DNA of 64,000 nucleotides from RUG100 sp050953425 (GTDB taxonomy: Bacteria > Bacillota > Clostridia > Peptostreptococcales > Anaerovoracaceae): NCBI GenBank assembly GCA_050953425.1, contig JBMNMQ010000003.1:595520-659519 (forward strand). The letters are read 5' to 3'. Each line of letters begins with the position of its first letter. Positions within the stretch are counted from its first letter, which is position 1. Both the position numbers and the translations under genes were made by a program. Below are positions 31,063-40,274 of this stretch, piece by piece. The notes beneath the pieces are model-generated. The model made no database searches and had not been told where the DNA came from. It saw only the letters and a program-made list of their open reading frames with translations.

Positions 31063-31755
31063 ATGATACACCTTCCGGACTGGTTTTACGACCTGAATGT
31101 ATTTTCGATTTCTCTGCGTCTGCTGCTGGCAGTGCTGTTCGGCGGCGTGATCGGGCTGGAGCGCGATGTGCATCGCCATACGGCCGGCTTTCGCACGCAT
31201 ATTCTGGTCTGTGTCGGCGCGGCGCTGGCCATGCTGACCAACCAGTACATCAGTGATGTCTGGGGGAGCGATACGGATCCAGCCCGCATCGGCGCACAGG
31301 TGATCGCCGGCGTCGGTTTTCTCGGCGTCGGAACCATTCTCGTCACCGGGCGGACGCACATTCGCGGCCTGACCACGGCAGCCGGACTGTGGGCGAGCGC
31401 CTGCCTGGGCCTTGCGGTCGGCATCGGCTTTTACGAGGGCGCGCTGATCGGCGCGGCGCTGATTCTGATCGTCCTCGGCCTTCTGCCGCGCCTGGAGCAG
31501 CGCATCTTTCGCTGGTGGGGCAGCCTCTATCTCTATGTGGAAGTCACGGACGTAGAACATTTAAAATTGTTTCTGCGCACGATCGCACAAAAAAATTACA
31601 TGGTCAATGAAACGGATCTCAATGGGCCGCAGTCCCTGACTCGCGACGGTCTGGCGTTTTCGATTGCGCTGCGCTGCCCCAGGGGACACGAGCCGGAAGA
31701 GGTGATGCGGGAGCTGAGTGCCATCGACGGTGTGATTATCATCAATAAACTGTAG
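31063..31755 (+). CDS. MgtC/SapB-family membrane protein
   Basis: 230 residues. Four to five membrane helices fill the first 150 residues, with the family pattern RLLLAVLFGGVIGLERD and RTHILVCVGAALAML, then GVGFLGVGTIL. A soluble ACT-like C-terminal domain of about 75 residues follows. MgtC proteins are tied to growth at low magnesium and modulation of ATP synthase in pathogens; the role here is unknown. AAAGGAG precedes the ATG. Confidence 0.9.
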   Translation: MIHLPDWFYDLNVFSISLRLLLAVLFGGVIGLERDVHRHTAGFRTHILVCVGAALAMLTNQYISDVWGSDTDPARIGAQVIAGVGFLGVGTILVTGRTHIRGLTTAAGLWASACLGLAVGIGFYEGALIGAALILIVLGLLPRLEQRIFRWWGSLYLYVEVTDVEHLKLFLRTIAQKNYMVNETDLNGPQSLTRDGLAFSIALRCPRGHEPEEVMRELSAIDGVIIINKL

Positions 31756-31770
31756 CACATGCCTGTCACT

Positions 31771-31831
31771 GTCAGCACAGTGTACCGCAGTCAAGTCAGT
31801 ACAGTGTATCACAGTCAGGTACGCGTGTACC
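31771..31831. repeat. 24-bp tandem repeat plus hairpin
   Basis: Two units at 31771-31794 and 31795-31818 differ at a few bases (GTCAG-ACAGTGTA core). A GGTAC/GTACC hairpin follows at 31818-31831. The block ends about 15 nt before an extended -10. Confidence 0.75.
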
Positions 31832-31845
31832 TGGCCGCGCAGCTG

Positions 31846-31854
31846 TGCTATAAT
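31846..31854 (+). promoter_or_regulatory. Extended -10 promoter of phosphoesterase gene
   Basis: TGCTATAAT at 31846-31854. The -35 position falls in the hairpin at 31818-31831 and is non-consensus (TGTACC). Confidence 0.55.
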
Positions 31855-32006
31855 GCTGAAAGAAGCAGCGGCGCAGACGGGCGGCCGGAAAACTGCGATT
31901 CTCTGATCCGGAATCGACTGCGGCGGCAGACACGTCCGCGGCGGCCGCACTCTGTCCGCAGGAGAGAAGGCGGTGCAGGCGGCCGACTGCACGGGGGGAA
32001 TAATCC

Positions 32007-32558
32007 ATGAAGTTATTTGTCATCAGCGATACCCACGGCATGCTGGGAAAGGCGGAAGAAGTCTATCAGCGACTGAAGGATGTCGATCTGCTTGTGCATC
32101 TCGGCGATCATCGCCGCGACGGGGAGGAGCTGGCCGAGCGCTTCGGCCTGCCGTCGGCCTGTGTCGGCGGCAACTGCGATGGCGTTCGCGGCCGCGACGC
32201 GGAGACTGTGCTGAAAACGGAGTACGGCCGGATTTTCCTGACCCATGGACACGATTATCACGTCGGCTACCGCTATGACGATCTGCTGCAGCGCTGCCGC
32301 GAGCTCGACTGCAGGGCAGCGTTTTTCGGACATACCCATGTGCCGGTCGTCGATGAGATTGACGGCATCCGCCTGCTCAACCCGGGCAGCCTGTCCCTGC
32401 CGCGCGACGGCAGCGACGGTTCCTATGCGATCGTGCACGCGGAGCCGGACCGGATCGAGACGGCTGTGCTCTATTACCGCCCGCAGGGGGAACCGCCGCG
32501 GAAAAAGCCGCGGGGCGGCTTTCTCCGCAATCTTATGAATTACAGCGACGGATTTTAA
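32007..32558 (+). CDS. YfcE/MJ0936-type metallophosphoesterase
   Basis: 183 residues. The calcineurin-like metal motifs are SDTHG (7-11), HLGDH, GGNCDG, HGHDY and FFGHTHVP. The small family hydrolyses phosphodiesters in vitro, and its natural substrate is usually unknown. GGGGGAA precedes the ATG. The AEC transporter starts only 3 nt after its stop, so they are an operon. Confidence 0.92.
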   Translation: MKLFVISDTHGMLGKAEEVYQRLKDVDLLVHLGDHRRDGEELAERFGLPSACVGGNCDGVRGRDAETVLKTEYGRIFLTHGHDYHVGYRYDDLLQRCRELDCRAAFFGHTHVPVVDEIDGIRLLNPGSLSLPRDGSDGSYAIVHAEPDRIETAVLYYRPQGEPPRKKPRGGFLRNLMNYSDGF

Positions 32559-32561
32559 GCG

Positions 32562-33500
32562 ATGAACAGTACCTTGGAGAGTTTGAATTCCCTGGTGATG
32601 ATCTTTCTGATGATCATCCCCGGTATCATACTGGCGAAGACCAGAGTTATCGGTGAAGAGGGCAGTCTCGGCATCAACAGCCTGGTGGCGAATCTCACCT
32701 GGCCCTGCCTGGTCATCGATGCGATGCAGCTGCCGTTTTCGACGCAGATTCTGCGCGACTGCGGCTATTCGTTTATCATCATGGCCGCGGTCTTCGCCGC
32801 GGCGTATCTGATCGGCCGGCTGGTGGTGCGCCTGCTACGCATGGACCGCAGCCAGGGCCCGATCTTTACCTTCATGCTGATCTTTGCCAACACAGGCTTC
32901 ATGGGCATTCCCGTGATCAAAGCGCTCTACGGCAATCGGGCCGTCTTCTATGCCAGTATCGTTGAGATGGTCAACGACATCTTTCTCTTTACCGTCGGCA
33001 TCATGCTGATTCAGATGTCGGCCGGAGCGGAGCGGAAAATGAACCTGAAGGCGCTGCTCAGTCCCGGTATGTTCGGTGTCATCATCGGCTTTCTGCTCTT
33101 CCTCTGCAATGTGCAGCTGCCCGGCTTTCTGGGGAAATCGGTGGCGATGATCGGCGACGCCACAACGCCGCTGACGATGATTCTGATCGGCCTGCAGATC
33201 GGCCGCATGCCGCTGCGCGACCTCATCGGTGATCTGCGCATGTACCTGCTCTCCGCCTGCAAGCTGCTGCTGATTCCGCTGATTGTCTTCGTCGTGATGG
33301 TCTTCCTGCTGCACGACACGTCACTGCTGGCCAAGGTGCTGATCATGGAATTCGCGATGCCGGTGGCTTCCTGCACGGTCATATTCTCGCAGCAGTACCA
33401 CGCCGATGCGGGCTTTGCAACCAAGGGCGTCCTGCTGTCGACGGTGCTTTCGATTGCCACGCTGCCGGTCTTTACGATTCTGCTGGCGCATCTCGGCTGA
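32562..33500 (+). CDS. AEC-family transporter
   Basis: 312 residues with about ten membrane helices in two inverted halves, typical of the auxin-efflux-carrier family. Glycine/proline motifs such as NTGFMGIPVIKALYG and a closing TKGVLLSTVLSIATLPVF are visible. Bacterial members carry organic acids such as malate, but the substrate is not predictable here. The ribosome site is weak, so translation is probably coupled to the phosphoesterase. Confidence 0.9.
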   Translation: MNSTLESLNSLVMIFLMIIPGIILAKTRVIGEEGSLGINSLVANLTWPCLVIDAMQLPFSTQILRDCGYSFIIMAAVFAAAYLIGRLVVRLLRMDRSQGPIFTFMLIFANTGFMGIPVIKALYGNRAVFYASIVEMVNDIFLFTVGIMLIQMSAGAERKMNLKALLSPGMFGVIIGFLLFLCNVQLPGFLGKSVAMIGDATTPLTMILIGLQIGRMPLRDLIGDLRMYLLSACKLLLIPLIVFVVMVFLLHDTSLLAKVLIMEFAMPVASCTVIFSQQYHADAGFATKGVLLSTVLSIATLPVFTILLAHLG

Positions 33501-33570
33501 CGGGCCCCAGCAGAGTCTGCTCTGACTTCTCAGCTGCAATGACGGAAAGTCCGGCGACGGGACTGCAGCC

Positions 33571-33621
33571 GAAAAAAGCGCCCCTCCGATACCGCCGGAA
33601 GCGGTTTGTCGAAAGGGCGCT
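33571..33621 (-). terminator. Terminator of argGH
   Basis: On the minus strand AGCGCCC (33621-33615) pairs with GGGCGCT (33583-33577) and is followed by six T. The long loop contains a second small stem. Confidence 0.75.
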
Positions 33622-33700
33622 GAGGCTGCCTGTGATGATGTGATGGATATCTATGCCGATGGATCTCCTCGTCCGGGCGGGTATCTTATGGACAGGTGCC

Positions 33701-35074
33701 TTACCGGTCGCCGGAGCGCCGCAGGTTTTTCAGCTGTTCGGCCACACTTTCAAAGGAGGTTGACCCCTTTGATTTTTTGCTTTCGATACAGGACCGGACG
33801 CTGATTTTTTCGTAGATATCCTTTTCAAATTTATCGGAGAACTGCTTCAGCTCGTCGAGCGGCAGATCCTCGATCGCACAGCCCTTGCGGATGCAGTGCA
33901 GCACCAGCGAGCCGATGATTTCGTGGCACTCGCGGAAGGGGAGACCCTTGGAGACCAGATAATCGGCGCAGTCGGTGGCGTTCATGTAGCCGTACTTGGC
34001 CGCCTGGGCCATGCTGTCCGTGTTGACGTGCATGGTCGCGATCATCTCGCGGAAGATATTCAGCGAGTCCTTGAGCGTATCGCCGGCGTCAAAGACCGGC
34101 AGCTTGTCCTCCTGCATATCCTTGTTGTAGGCCAGCGGCAGTCCCTTCATGATCGTCAGCAGCGTCACCAGATCGCCGTAGACCCGGCCGGTCTTGCCGC
34201 GAATCAGCTCCGCCATATCGGGATTCTTTTTCTGCGGCATGATGCTGCTGCCGGTTGCGTAGGCGTCGTCGATCTCGATAAAGCTGAATTCCTTCGAGCT
34301 CCAGAGGATCAGCTCCTCGCAGAAGCGCGACAGGTGCATCATGCAGATGCTGCAGCAGCTGAGAAACTCGAGCGCGAAGTCGCGGTCGCTGACCGAATCC
34401 ATGGCGTTGTCCGTCACATGCGCAAAGCCGAGCTCTTCGGCGAGATATTCCCGGTCGGTATCGTAGGTGGTGCCGGCCAGGGCGCCGCTGCCAAGAGGCA
34501 GGTAGTCGGTGCGCTCGTAGCAGTCGGAAAAGCGGCTCTTATCGCGCCGGAACATCTGACAGTAAGCGAGCAGATGATAGGCGAAGGTGACCGGCTGCGC
34601 CCGCTGCAGGTGCGTGTAGCCGGGCATTACCGTCTCCTGATGCCGCTCCGCCAGCTCCGCGAGCGTCTCCGTCAGGCGGTCGAGCAGCTGCTCGATCTGG
34701 CCGATTTCCTTCTTGACATGCATCTTGAAGTCGACGGCCACCTGGTCGTTGCGGCTGCGCGCCGTGTGCAGCTTTTTACCGACGTCGCCGATGCGTTCGG
34801 TCAGCAGGGCTTCGATATTCATGTGGATATCTTCGCTGGCGATCGAGAACTCGACTTTGCCGTCGTCGATGTCCTGACGAATCTGCTCGAGGCCGGCGAC
34901 GATGGCCGCCGCTTCCTCCTCGGTCAGAATGCCCTGCCGTCCCAGCATCTTCGCGTGGGCGATGCTGCCGGCAATATCCTCGCGATAGAGCCTCTTGTCG
35001 AACGGAATCGAGGCGTTGAATTCATCACTCGATGAAGTCGCTGGTTTTGTAAACCTTCCTTTCCAAAGCTTCAT
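33701..35074 (-). CDS. argH: Argininosuccinate lyase
   Basis: 457 residues. It splits argininosuccinate into arginine and fumarate. The start MKLWKGRFTK fits the family. The signature GSSIMPQKKNPD, with its mobile-loop serine, is at about 272-283, and TARSRNDQV and GYTHLQRAQP are present. The ATG lies 50 nt inside argG, with AAGGAGG also inside argG. The two are therefore translationally coupled with an unusually long overlap. Confidence 0.97.
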   Translation of the reverse strand: MKLWKGRFTKPATSSSDEFNASIPFDKRLYREDIAGSIAHAKMLGRQGILTEEEAAAIVAGLEQIRQDIDDGKVEFSIASEDIHMNIEALLTERIGDVGKKLHTARSRNDQVAVDFKMHVKKEIGQIEQLLDRLTETLAELAERHQETVMPGYTHLQRAQPVTFAYHLLAYCQMFRRDKSRFSDCYERTDYLPLGSGALAGTTYDTDREYLAEELGFAHVTDNAMDSVSDRDFALEFLSCCSICMMHLSRFCEELILWSSKEFSFIEIDDAYATGSSIMPQKKNPDMAELIRGKTGRVYGDLVTLLTIMKGLPLAYNKDMQEDKLPVFDAGDTLKDSLNIFREMIATMHVNTDSMAQAAKYGYMNATDCADYLVSKGLPFRECHEIIGSLVLHCIRKGCAIEDLPLDELKQFSDKFEKDIYEKISVRSCIESKKSKGSTSFESVAEQLKNLRRSGDR

Positions 35075-36305
35075 TGGGACGATTTCCTCCTTCTCTGTTC
35101 TGCTTCTGGATAGCCCGGATCTTCAGCGGCAGCGAGAACAGGTTGATGAAGCCCGTCGCGTCGCTCTGCGTGTAGACATCGTCCTTGCTGAAGGTTGCGA
35201 ATTCCTCGCTGTAGAGGGAATAATCGGATTTGCTGGCGATCGGCCAGGCCGTGCCCTTGTAGAGTTTCATCTTGACAACGCCGGTGACGTTTTCCTGCGT
35301 CTTATCGACGAAGGCCGAGATGGCTTCGCGCAGCGGCGTGAACCAGAGACCGTCGTAGAGCAGGTCGGTGAACTTGATGCTGACCTGCTTTTTGTAATGC
35401 ATCGTGTCGCGGTCGAGGATCAGCTTTTCCAGATCAGCGTGGGCGCGGTACAGCACGGTGCCGCCCGGCGTTTCATAAACGCCTCTGGATTTCATGCCGA
35501 CGAGGCGGTTCTCGACGATGTCGATGGTGCCGACGGCATTGGCCGCAGCGAGGTCGTTGAGGCGGGTCATCAGCTCGATCGGGCCCATCTCGACGCCGTC
35601 GACACTGACCGGAATGCCCTTTTCAAAGCCGATATCGACGATCGTCGGCTGATCCGGCGCCTTCTCGATCGGCATCGAGAGGACGTGAATATCGTCTTTG
35701 TGCACGTTCCACGGATTTTCCAGGTTGCCGCCCTCGTGGCTGATGTGCCAGATGTTCTCGTCGCGCGAGTAGATTTTCTCGGTGGTCTGGGTGATCGGCA
35801 CGTTGTGCGCCTTGGCGTAAGCGATCAGATCTTCCCGGGATTCGAACTGCCAGTTGTCCATGCGCCACGGCGCGAGGATCTTGATCGACGGATCGAGAGC
35901 CTTGATCGTGGTCTCAAAGCGAACCTGATCGTTGCCCTTGCCGGTGCAGCCGTGGCAGATGTAGTAAGCGCCTTCCTGCTGTGCGACTTCCACCAGCTTG
36001 GCTGCCATCAGCGGTCTCGCCATCGAGGTGCCGAGGAGGTAGTCATCTTCGTAGATCGCGCCGGCCTTGAGCGAAGGCCAGATAAAATCGGTGATGAATT
36101 CTTCCTGCAGATCGAGCACATAGGCCTTGGCGGCACCGGTTTGCAGCGCTTTCTGCTTGACAGCGTCAAAGTCGTCCTTCTGTCCGGCGTTGCAGCAGAC
36201 AGCAATTACTTCGAAATCATAGTTTTCCTGGAGCCATGGGATGATCACGGAGGTGTCGAGCCCGCCGGAGTACGCCACAACTACCTTTTCTTTTTTTGCA
36301 GCCAT
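35025..36305 (-). CDS. argG: Argininosuccinate synthase
   Basis: 426 residues. It condenses citrulline and aspartate with ATP. The N-terminal P-loop VVVAYSGGLDTSV (about 8-20) and GCTGKGNDQVRFE are diagnostic. It works downstream of argF and carAB at 6-12 kb. The C-terminus is longer than the shortest family members and overlaps the argH start by 50 nt. GGAGG precedes the ATG. Confidence 0.97.
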   Translation of the reverse strand: MAAKKEKVVVAYSGGLDTSVIIPWLQENYDFEVIAVCCNAGQKDDFDAVKQKALQTGAAKAYVLDLQEEFITDFIWPSLKAGAIYEDDYLLGTSMARPLMAAKLVEVAQQEGAYYICHGCTGKGNDQVRFETTIKALDPSIKILAPWRMDNWQFESREDLIAYAKAHNVPITQTTEKIYSRDENIWHISHEGGNLENPWNVHKDDIHVLSMPIEKAPDQPTIVDIGFEKGIPVSVDGVEMGPIELMTRLNDLAAANAVGTIDIVENRLVGMKSRGVYETPGGTVLYRAHADLEKLILDRDTMHYKKQVSIKFTDLLYDGLWFTPLREAISAFVDKTQENVTGVVKMKLYKGTAWPIASKSDYSLYSEEFATFSKDDVYTQSDATGFINLFSLPLKIRAIQKQNREGGNRPNEALERKVYKTSDFIE

Positions 36306-36323
36306 TTGTTTTCCTCCAAAATG

Positions 36324-36337
36324 AATAAATATTTATT
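36324..36337. promoter_or_regulatory. Candidate ArgR/AhrC operator
   Basis: AATAAATATTTATT is a perfect 14-bp palindrome between the argGH -10 and the argG ribosome site. The adjacent TGAAT on the plus strand resembles an ARG-box half site. Assignment to ArgR is inference from position and AT content. Confidence 0.4.
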
Positions 36338-36347
36338 TATAGGGTTA

Positions 36348-36375
36348 ATTATACACATGCGGCGAAAGAAATCAA
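36348..36375 (-). promoter_or_regulatory. Promoter of argGH
   Basis: On the minus strand TTGATT (36375-36370) and TATAAT (36353-36348) are 16 nt apart, 43 nt before argG. Confidence 0.75.
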
Positions 36376-36429
36376 GGGCTGGCGGAAAAAAATTTAAAGA
36401 TCAGCGGGGGAAGAGGAAAACCGGGGGCG

Positions 36430-36468
36430 AACCGAGCGGCGCAGCGAAGACAAACCGAGCGGCGCAGC
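36430..36468. repeat. 16-bp direct repeat pair
   Basis: AACCGAGCGGCGCAGC occurs at 36430-36445 and 36453-36468, directly next to the left end of the insertion sequence. Confidence 0.8.
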
Positions 36469-36574
36469 CGGGAGTTTGACAGTTTGAGATGATCAAAATC
36501 GCTGAAAGCCTTGCAATGGCCTTGTTTTTTTGTCAAATTTTATTGAATTAATTGTAGCATTTTTGTCGCATTTC

Positions 36575-36583
36575 TGGTATAAT
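36575..36583 (+). promoter_or_regulatory. Extended -10 promoter of the transposase
   Basis: TGGTATAAT at 36575-36583, 20 nt before the start codon. A TTGTAG 19 nt upstream is a poor -35. Confidence 0.5.
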
Positions 36584-36603
36584 AGTACTGGAGGGACAAA
36601 ATC

Positions 36604-38310
36604 ATGAGAGTTACATTATCACGATCCAAGAACGCAGAACAGGTCTACATCACAAAAGCTTACCGCAATGAGAACGGGAAGAGCACTTCGAAGATCTTCA
36701 AGAAACTGGGAACCATGGCAAGCCTGCTTCCGGAACACGACAATGACCGGGAAAAGGTGCTCGCCTGGGCGCGAGAACAGGCAAAGATCTACACGGCCGC
36801 CGAGAAAAAGGAACAGCTGGAAGTTCCGTTTGAACTCTCAGAGGGCAAACAGCTGGCGATCAACGAGCAGCACGTTTATCAGGGCGGATATCTGTATCTT
36901 CAGAAGATCTATCACGAACTCGGTCTTGACGAAATCTGCCGCAGCGTCAGCAAAAAATATCGCTTAAAATATAACCTGTCTGATATTCTTTCTGGTCTGA
37001 TCTACGCGCGCGTTTTATCGCCTTCCTCAAAACGCGCCAGTCACCGCTATCTGCAGGGGCTGTTGGAGAAACCCTCCTATCAGGAGCAGGATCTTTACCG
37101 GTCACTTGATGTGCTGGACGCAGAATCGGACCGGATACAGTCCCTTTTGTATGAGAAGCACGGGCATTGCAGAAACACCTCCGTGCTTTACTACGACTGC
37201 ACCACCTACTTCTTCGAGATCGAGCAGGAAAAAGGAATGCGCAAATACGGGAAGAGTAAAGAACATCGGCCCAACCCGATTGTGAAAATGGGCCTGTTCC
37301 TTGACGGAGACGGATTTCCGCTTGCCTTCACGGTCTTTCCGGGAAACGAAAGCGAACAGCCGTCCCTCATTCCCCTGGAAAAGCGAATCCTCAAGGACTA
37401 TGATCTGTCAAAGTTCGTCATCTGCACGGATGCCGGTCTTGCCAGCGCAGCAAATCGGCGCTTTAATGATCGTGAAAACCGTTCGTTTGTTGTTACGCAA
37501 TCCCTTAAGATTCTGAAATCCCACCTCAGAGAATGGGCTCTCGATCCGGAAGGCTGGTCTCTCGGCGACGACACGGAAACATACAACCTTTCAAAGATTG
37601 ATGAAACAATATATCAGGACCACGTCTTCTACAAAGAGCGCTGGATTCACGAAAACGGATTTGAACAGCGCATGATCGTTACCTACTCTCCCAAGTACAA
37701 AAATTATCAGCGGGAGATCCGTAATCGACAGGTTGAGCGTGCGGAGAAGATGATCGACCGCGGGAAAGAAACGAAAAACCAGAACAGCCCGAAACGCTTT
37801 ATCGAGCAGCTCTCATTCACAGTGGACGGTGAAATCGCAGAGCAGGAAAAACGTTACCTCAACGAGGAAAAAGTGAAAGACGAAGAGCGGTATGACGGCT
37901 TTTATGCAGTCTGTACGACCCTCGAGGACGATGCCTCCGAGATCTTAAAGATCAACAAACGGCGCTGGGAAATTGAAGAATCCTTCCGGATCATGAAAAA
38001 TGATTTTAAATCACGCCCCGCATATGTGCAGACGGATGCACATATCAAGGCACACTTTTTCACATGTTTTCTTGCACTCCTTGTATATCGCACGCTGGAG
38101 AAGAAACTGGATGACAAGTACACGGTCTCCGAAATCACCAAAGGATTAAAAGACATGATGTTTTACAAGGTGAAGGGCATTGGCTATGCTCCGTGCTACA
38201 CCAGAACGAAGTTTACCGATGACCTGCACAAAGTATTCGACTTCCGTACCGACAAGCAGTTCATTTCGAACAAAACAATGAAAAAAATTATCCGGCAGAC
38301 GAAAAACTGA
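36604..38310 (+). CDS. IS1634-family transposase
   Basis: 568 residues, intact. The DDE catalytic residues are most likely the Asp in VLYYDCTTYFFE (about 199), the Asp in VICTDAGLAS (about 278) and the Glu in RRWEIEESFRIMKNDFKSRP (about 461). The last motif is typical of IS4-related IS1634 transposases. The N-terminal 100 residues likely bind the ends. Codon use and GC content are lower than in the flanking housekeeping genes. GGAGG precedes the ATG. Confidence 0.92.
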   Translation: MRVTLSRSKNAEQVYITKAYRNENGKSTSKIFKKLGTMASLLPEHDNDREKVLAWAREQAKIYTAAEKKEQLEVPFELSEGKQLAINEQHVYQGGYLYLQKIYHELGLDEICRSVSKKYRLKYNLSDILSGLIYARVLSPSSKRASHRYLQGLLEKPSYQEQDLYRSLDVLDAESDRIQSLLYEKHGHCRNTSVLYYDCTTYFFEIEQEKGMRKYGKSKEHRPNPIVKMGLFLDGDGFPLAFTVFPGNESEQPSLIPLEKRILKDYDLSKFVICTDAGLASAANRRFNDRENRSFVVTQSLKILKSHLREWALDPEGWSLGDDTETYNLSKIDETIYQDHVFYKERWIHENGFEQRMIVTYSPKYKNYQREIRNRQVERAEKMIDRGKETKNQNSPKRFIEQLSFTVDGEIAEQEKRYLNEEKVKDEERYDGFYAVCTTLEDDASEILKINKRRWEIEESFRIMKNDFKSRPAYVQTDAHIKAHFFTCFLALLVYRTLEKKLDDKYTVSEITKGLKDMMFYKVKGIGYAPCYTRTKFTDDLHKVFDFRTDKQFISNKTMKKIIRQTKN

Positions 38311-38335
38311 AAAAATACTACGTTTTCGACCAATG

Positions 38336-38381
38336 CAAAAAGCGCCGAAACGCAGTCATACGAACGTCTCGGCGCTTTTTT
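38336..38381 (+). terminator. Terminator inside the IS right end
   Basis: AGCGCCGA (38341-38348) pairs with TCGGCGCT (38369-38376), flanked by A5 and T6. It stops transposase transcription before the neighbouring gene. Confidence 0.85.
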
Positions 38382-38396
38382 GATAACGCAAACTGT

Positions 38397-38853
38397 AAAA
38401 GACAGGATTATACAACAGGGAACCAAAAATGTAACTAGTTTTTTTACAAAAAATCTGAAATTTTCTGAATAGAGAAGAAATTGCAACCGGTTACACAAGT
38501 GCGTTAAAGCGTTAGTGCAATAAAATACAAGCGGTCGACACGAACCGCGAAAAATGGCCGCGGGCATTCTGCCGCCAGCGCGCCGGACTGTGGTACAAGG
38601 CAGTCCCTGTGGTATAATGCAGTCATTGAGATCGCGAAAACACGTAAAATTTTTGTAAACAGTGAATGAGCGGCGCCCATTCAGCGTAAATATAAAGAAG
38701 CGCAGTAAATATAACGAAGCGCATTACTTGAAAACGGCAGAAGAAAAGACGGCCTGCGAGAAAGAACAGGCGCAGTCAGGCGGCAAATGCAGATGGAGTA
38801 TATTTGGGAAATCCGCCGGCAGCCTGCCGGAAGCGAAAGGAGTCGAGTCCGGG
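38397..38853. other. Region between IS and nth
   Basis: No separate gene supported. A frame continuous with nth is open from a GTG at 38662 but has no ribosome site and an unlikely composition. The promoter-bearing 18-bp repeats at 38588-38624 are the main feature. Confidence 0.5.
38588..38624 (+). repeat. 18-bp tandem repeat carrying a promoter
   Basis: CTGTGGTACAAGGCAGTC (38588-38605) is repeated as CTGTGGTATAATGCAGTC (38607-38624). The second copy contains a perfect extended -10, TGGTATAAT (38610-38618), which the first copy lacks by two bases. Confidence 0.75.
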
Positions 38854-39633
38854 ATGACGGAAACGGAGAAGAGAAAGGAAAAGAAATCTGCCAATGCGGC
38901 AGCGAGTGAACGCAGACCATCCTCTGCGGCGGCCGGCCGGGGGAAGAAAAAAGCAGCGGCTGCCGGGAACGGACGGGGAGACGACCGGCCCGGCAGCATT
39001 CCTCCCTGGCGGCCGGAAGAGATCACCGATCTGCTCGACCGTCTGCGGGCCGCTTATCCGGATGCCGGCTGCGCGCTGCACCATGACAGCGTCTATCAGC
39101 TGCTGACGGCGGTGACGCTCTCGGCGCAGACCACCGATGCCGGCGTCAACGGCGTGACCGGGGAACTCTTTGCCCGCTGGCCGGATGCGCCGGCGATGGC
39201 GGAGGCGGACCCGGCGGACGTCGCCGAGGTCATCCGCAGCATCGGCCTCTATCAGACCAAATCGAAGCGGCTGGTCGAGCAGGCGCGGATGCTGGTGCGC
39301 GACTATGACGGCCGGGTGCCGGAGGACGACGCGGCCCTGCGCCGCCTGCCGGGCGTCGGCCGCAAGACCGCCGACGTGGTCATGGCGGTCGGCTTCGGCC
39401 ATCAGCGGATTCCCGTCGATACGCACGTCTTCCGGGTTGCCGGCCGCCTCGGTCTGGCCGCGGAAAAGAGCGCAGAAAAAACGGAAGAAGCGCTGCTCGC
39501 GCTCCTTCCGCAGGATCGTCTGACGGAAGCCCATCACAGTCTGATTTTTCACGGCCGCCGCTGCTGCACGGCACGCGGGCCGCGCTGCGACAGCTGTCCG
39601 GTCGCCGCGCTCTGCCGCCGCGCCGGGCTCTGA
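38854..39633 (+). CDS. nth: Endonuclease III
   Basis: 259 residues from ATG 38854, preceded by AAAGGAG about 12 nt upstream. It repairs oxidised pyrimidines as glycosylase and AP lyase. The helix-hairpin-helix LPGVGRKTADVV carries the expected catalytic lysine, and VDTHVFRVAGRLGL the catalytic Asp. The 4Fe-4S ligands CX6CX2CX5C close the protein. About 40 Lys/Arg/Ala-rich residues precede the normal start of the domain, an extension not needed for activity. Confidence 0.94.
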   Translation: MTETEKRKEKKSANAAASERRPSSAAAGRGKKKAAAAGNGRGDDRPGSIPPWRPEEITDLLDRLRAAYPDAGCALHHDSVYQLLTAVTLSAQTTDAGVNGVTGELFARWPDAPAMAEADPADVAEVIRSIGLYQTKSKRLVEQARMLVRDYDGRVPEDDAALRRLPGVGRKTADVVMAVGFGHQRIPVDTHVFRVAGRLGLAAEKSAEKTEEALLALLPQDRLTEAHHSLIFHGRRCCTARGPRCDSCPVAALCRRAGL

Positions 39634-39701
39634 ACGGCGACGTCTCCAGGCGGCACCTGCAGTCTGCGGTCTGCGCTGGCCGGCGTCCCGCGGCGCGGCT
39701 T

Positions 39702-40205
<504 letters not shown>

Positions 40206-40274
40206 GATTTGCATTCCTCCCCGGGGTGCACGGCCGTGCGGCCGCCGGCGCGATGTTCCGCTGCGCTGCATTTC

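Larger units (their letters stand above)
36479..38396 (+). mobile_element. IS1634-type insertion sequence, complete
   Basis: About 1918 bp bounded by imperfect inverted repeats. The left end ACAGTTTGAGATGATCAAAA (36479-36498) matches the complement of the right end, ACAGTTTG followed by ATCAAAA (38396 inward). One intact transposase fills it. The flanks (GTTTG and AAAAG) show no target duplication, so the exact ends or the insertion history remain uncertain. Confidence 0.8.

Noticed and set aside
38662..38853. Longer nth starting at GTG 38662
   Set aside because: There is no ribosome site, and the 64 extra residues have an unlikely composition. ATG 38854 has AAAGGAG upstream.
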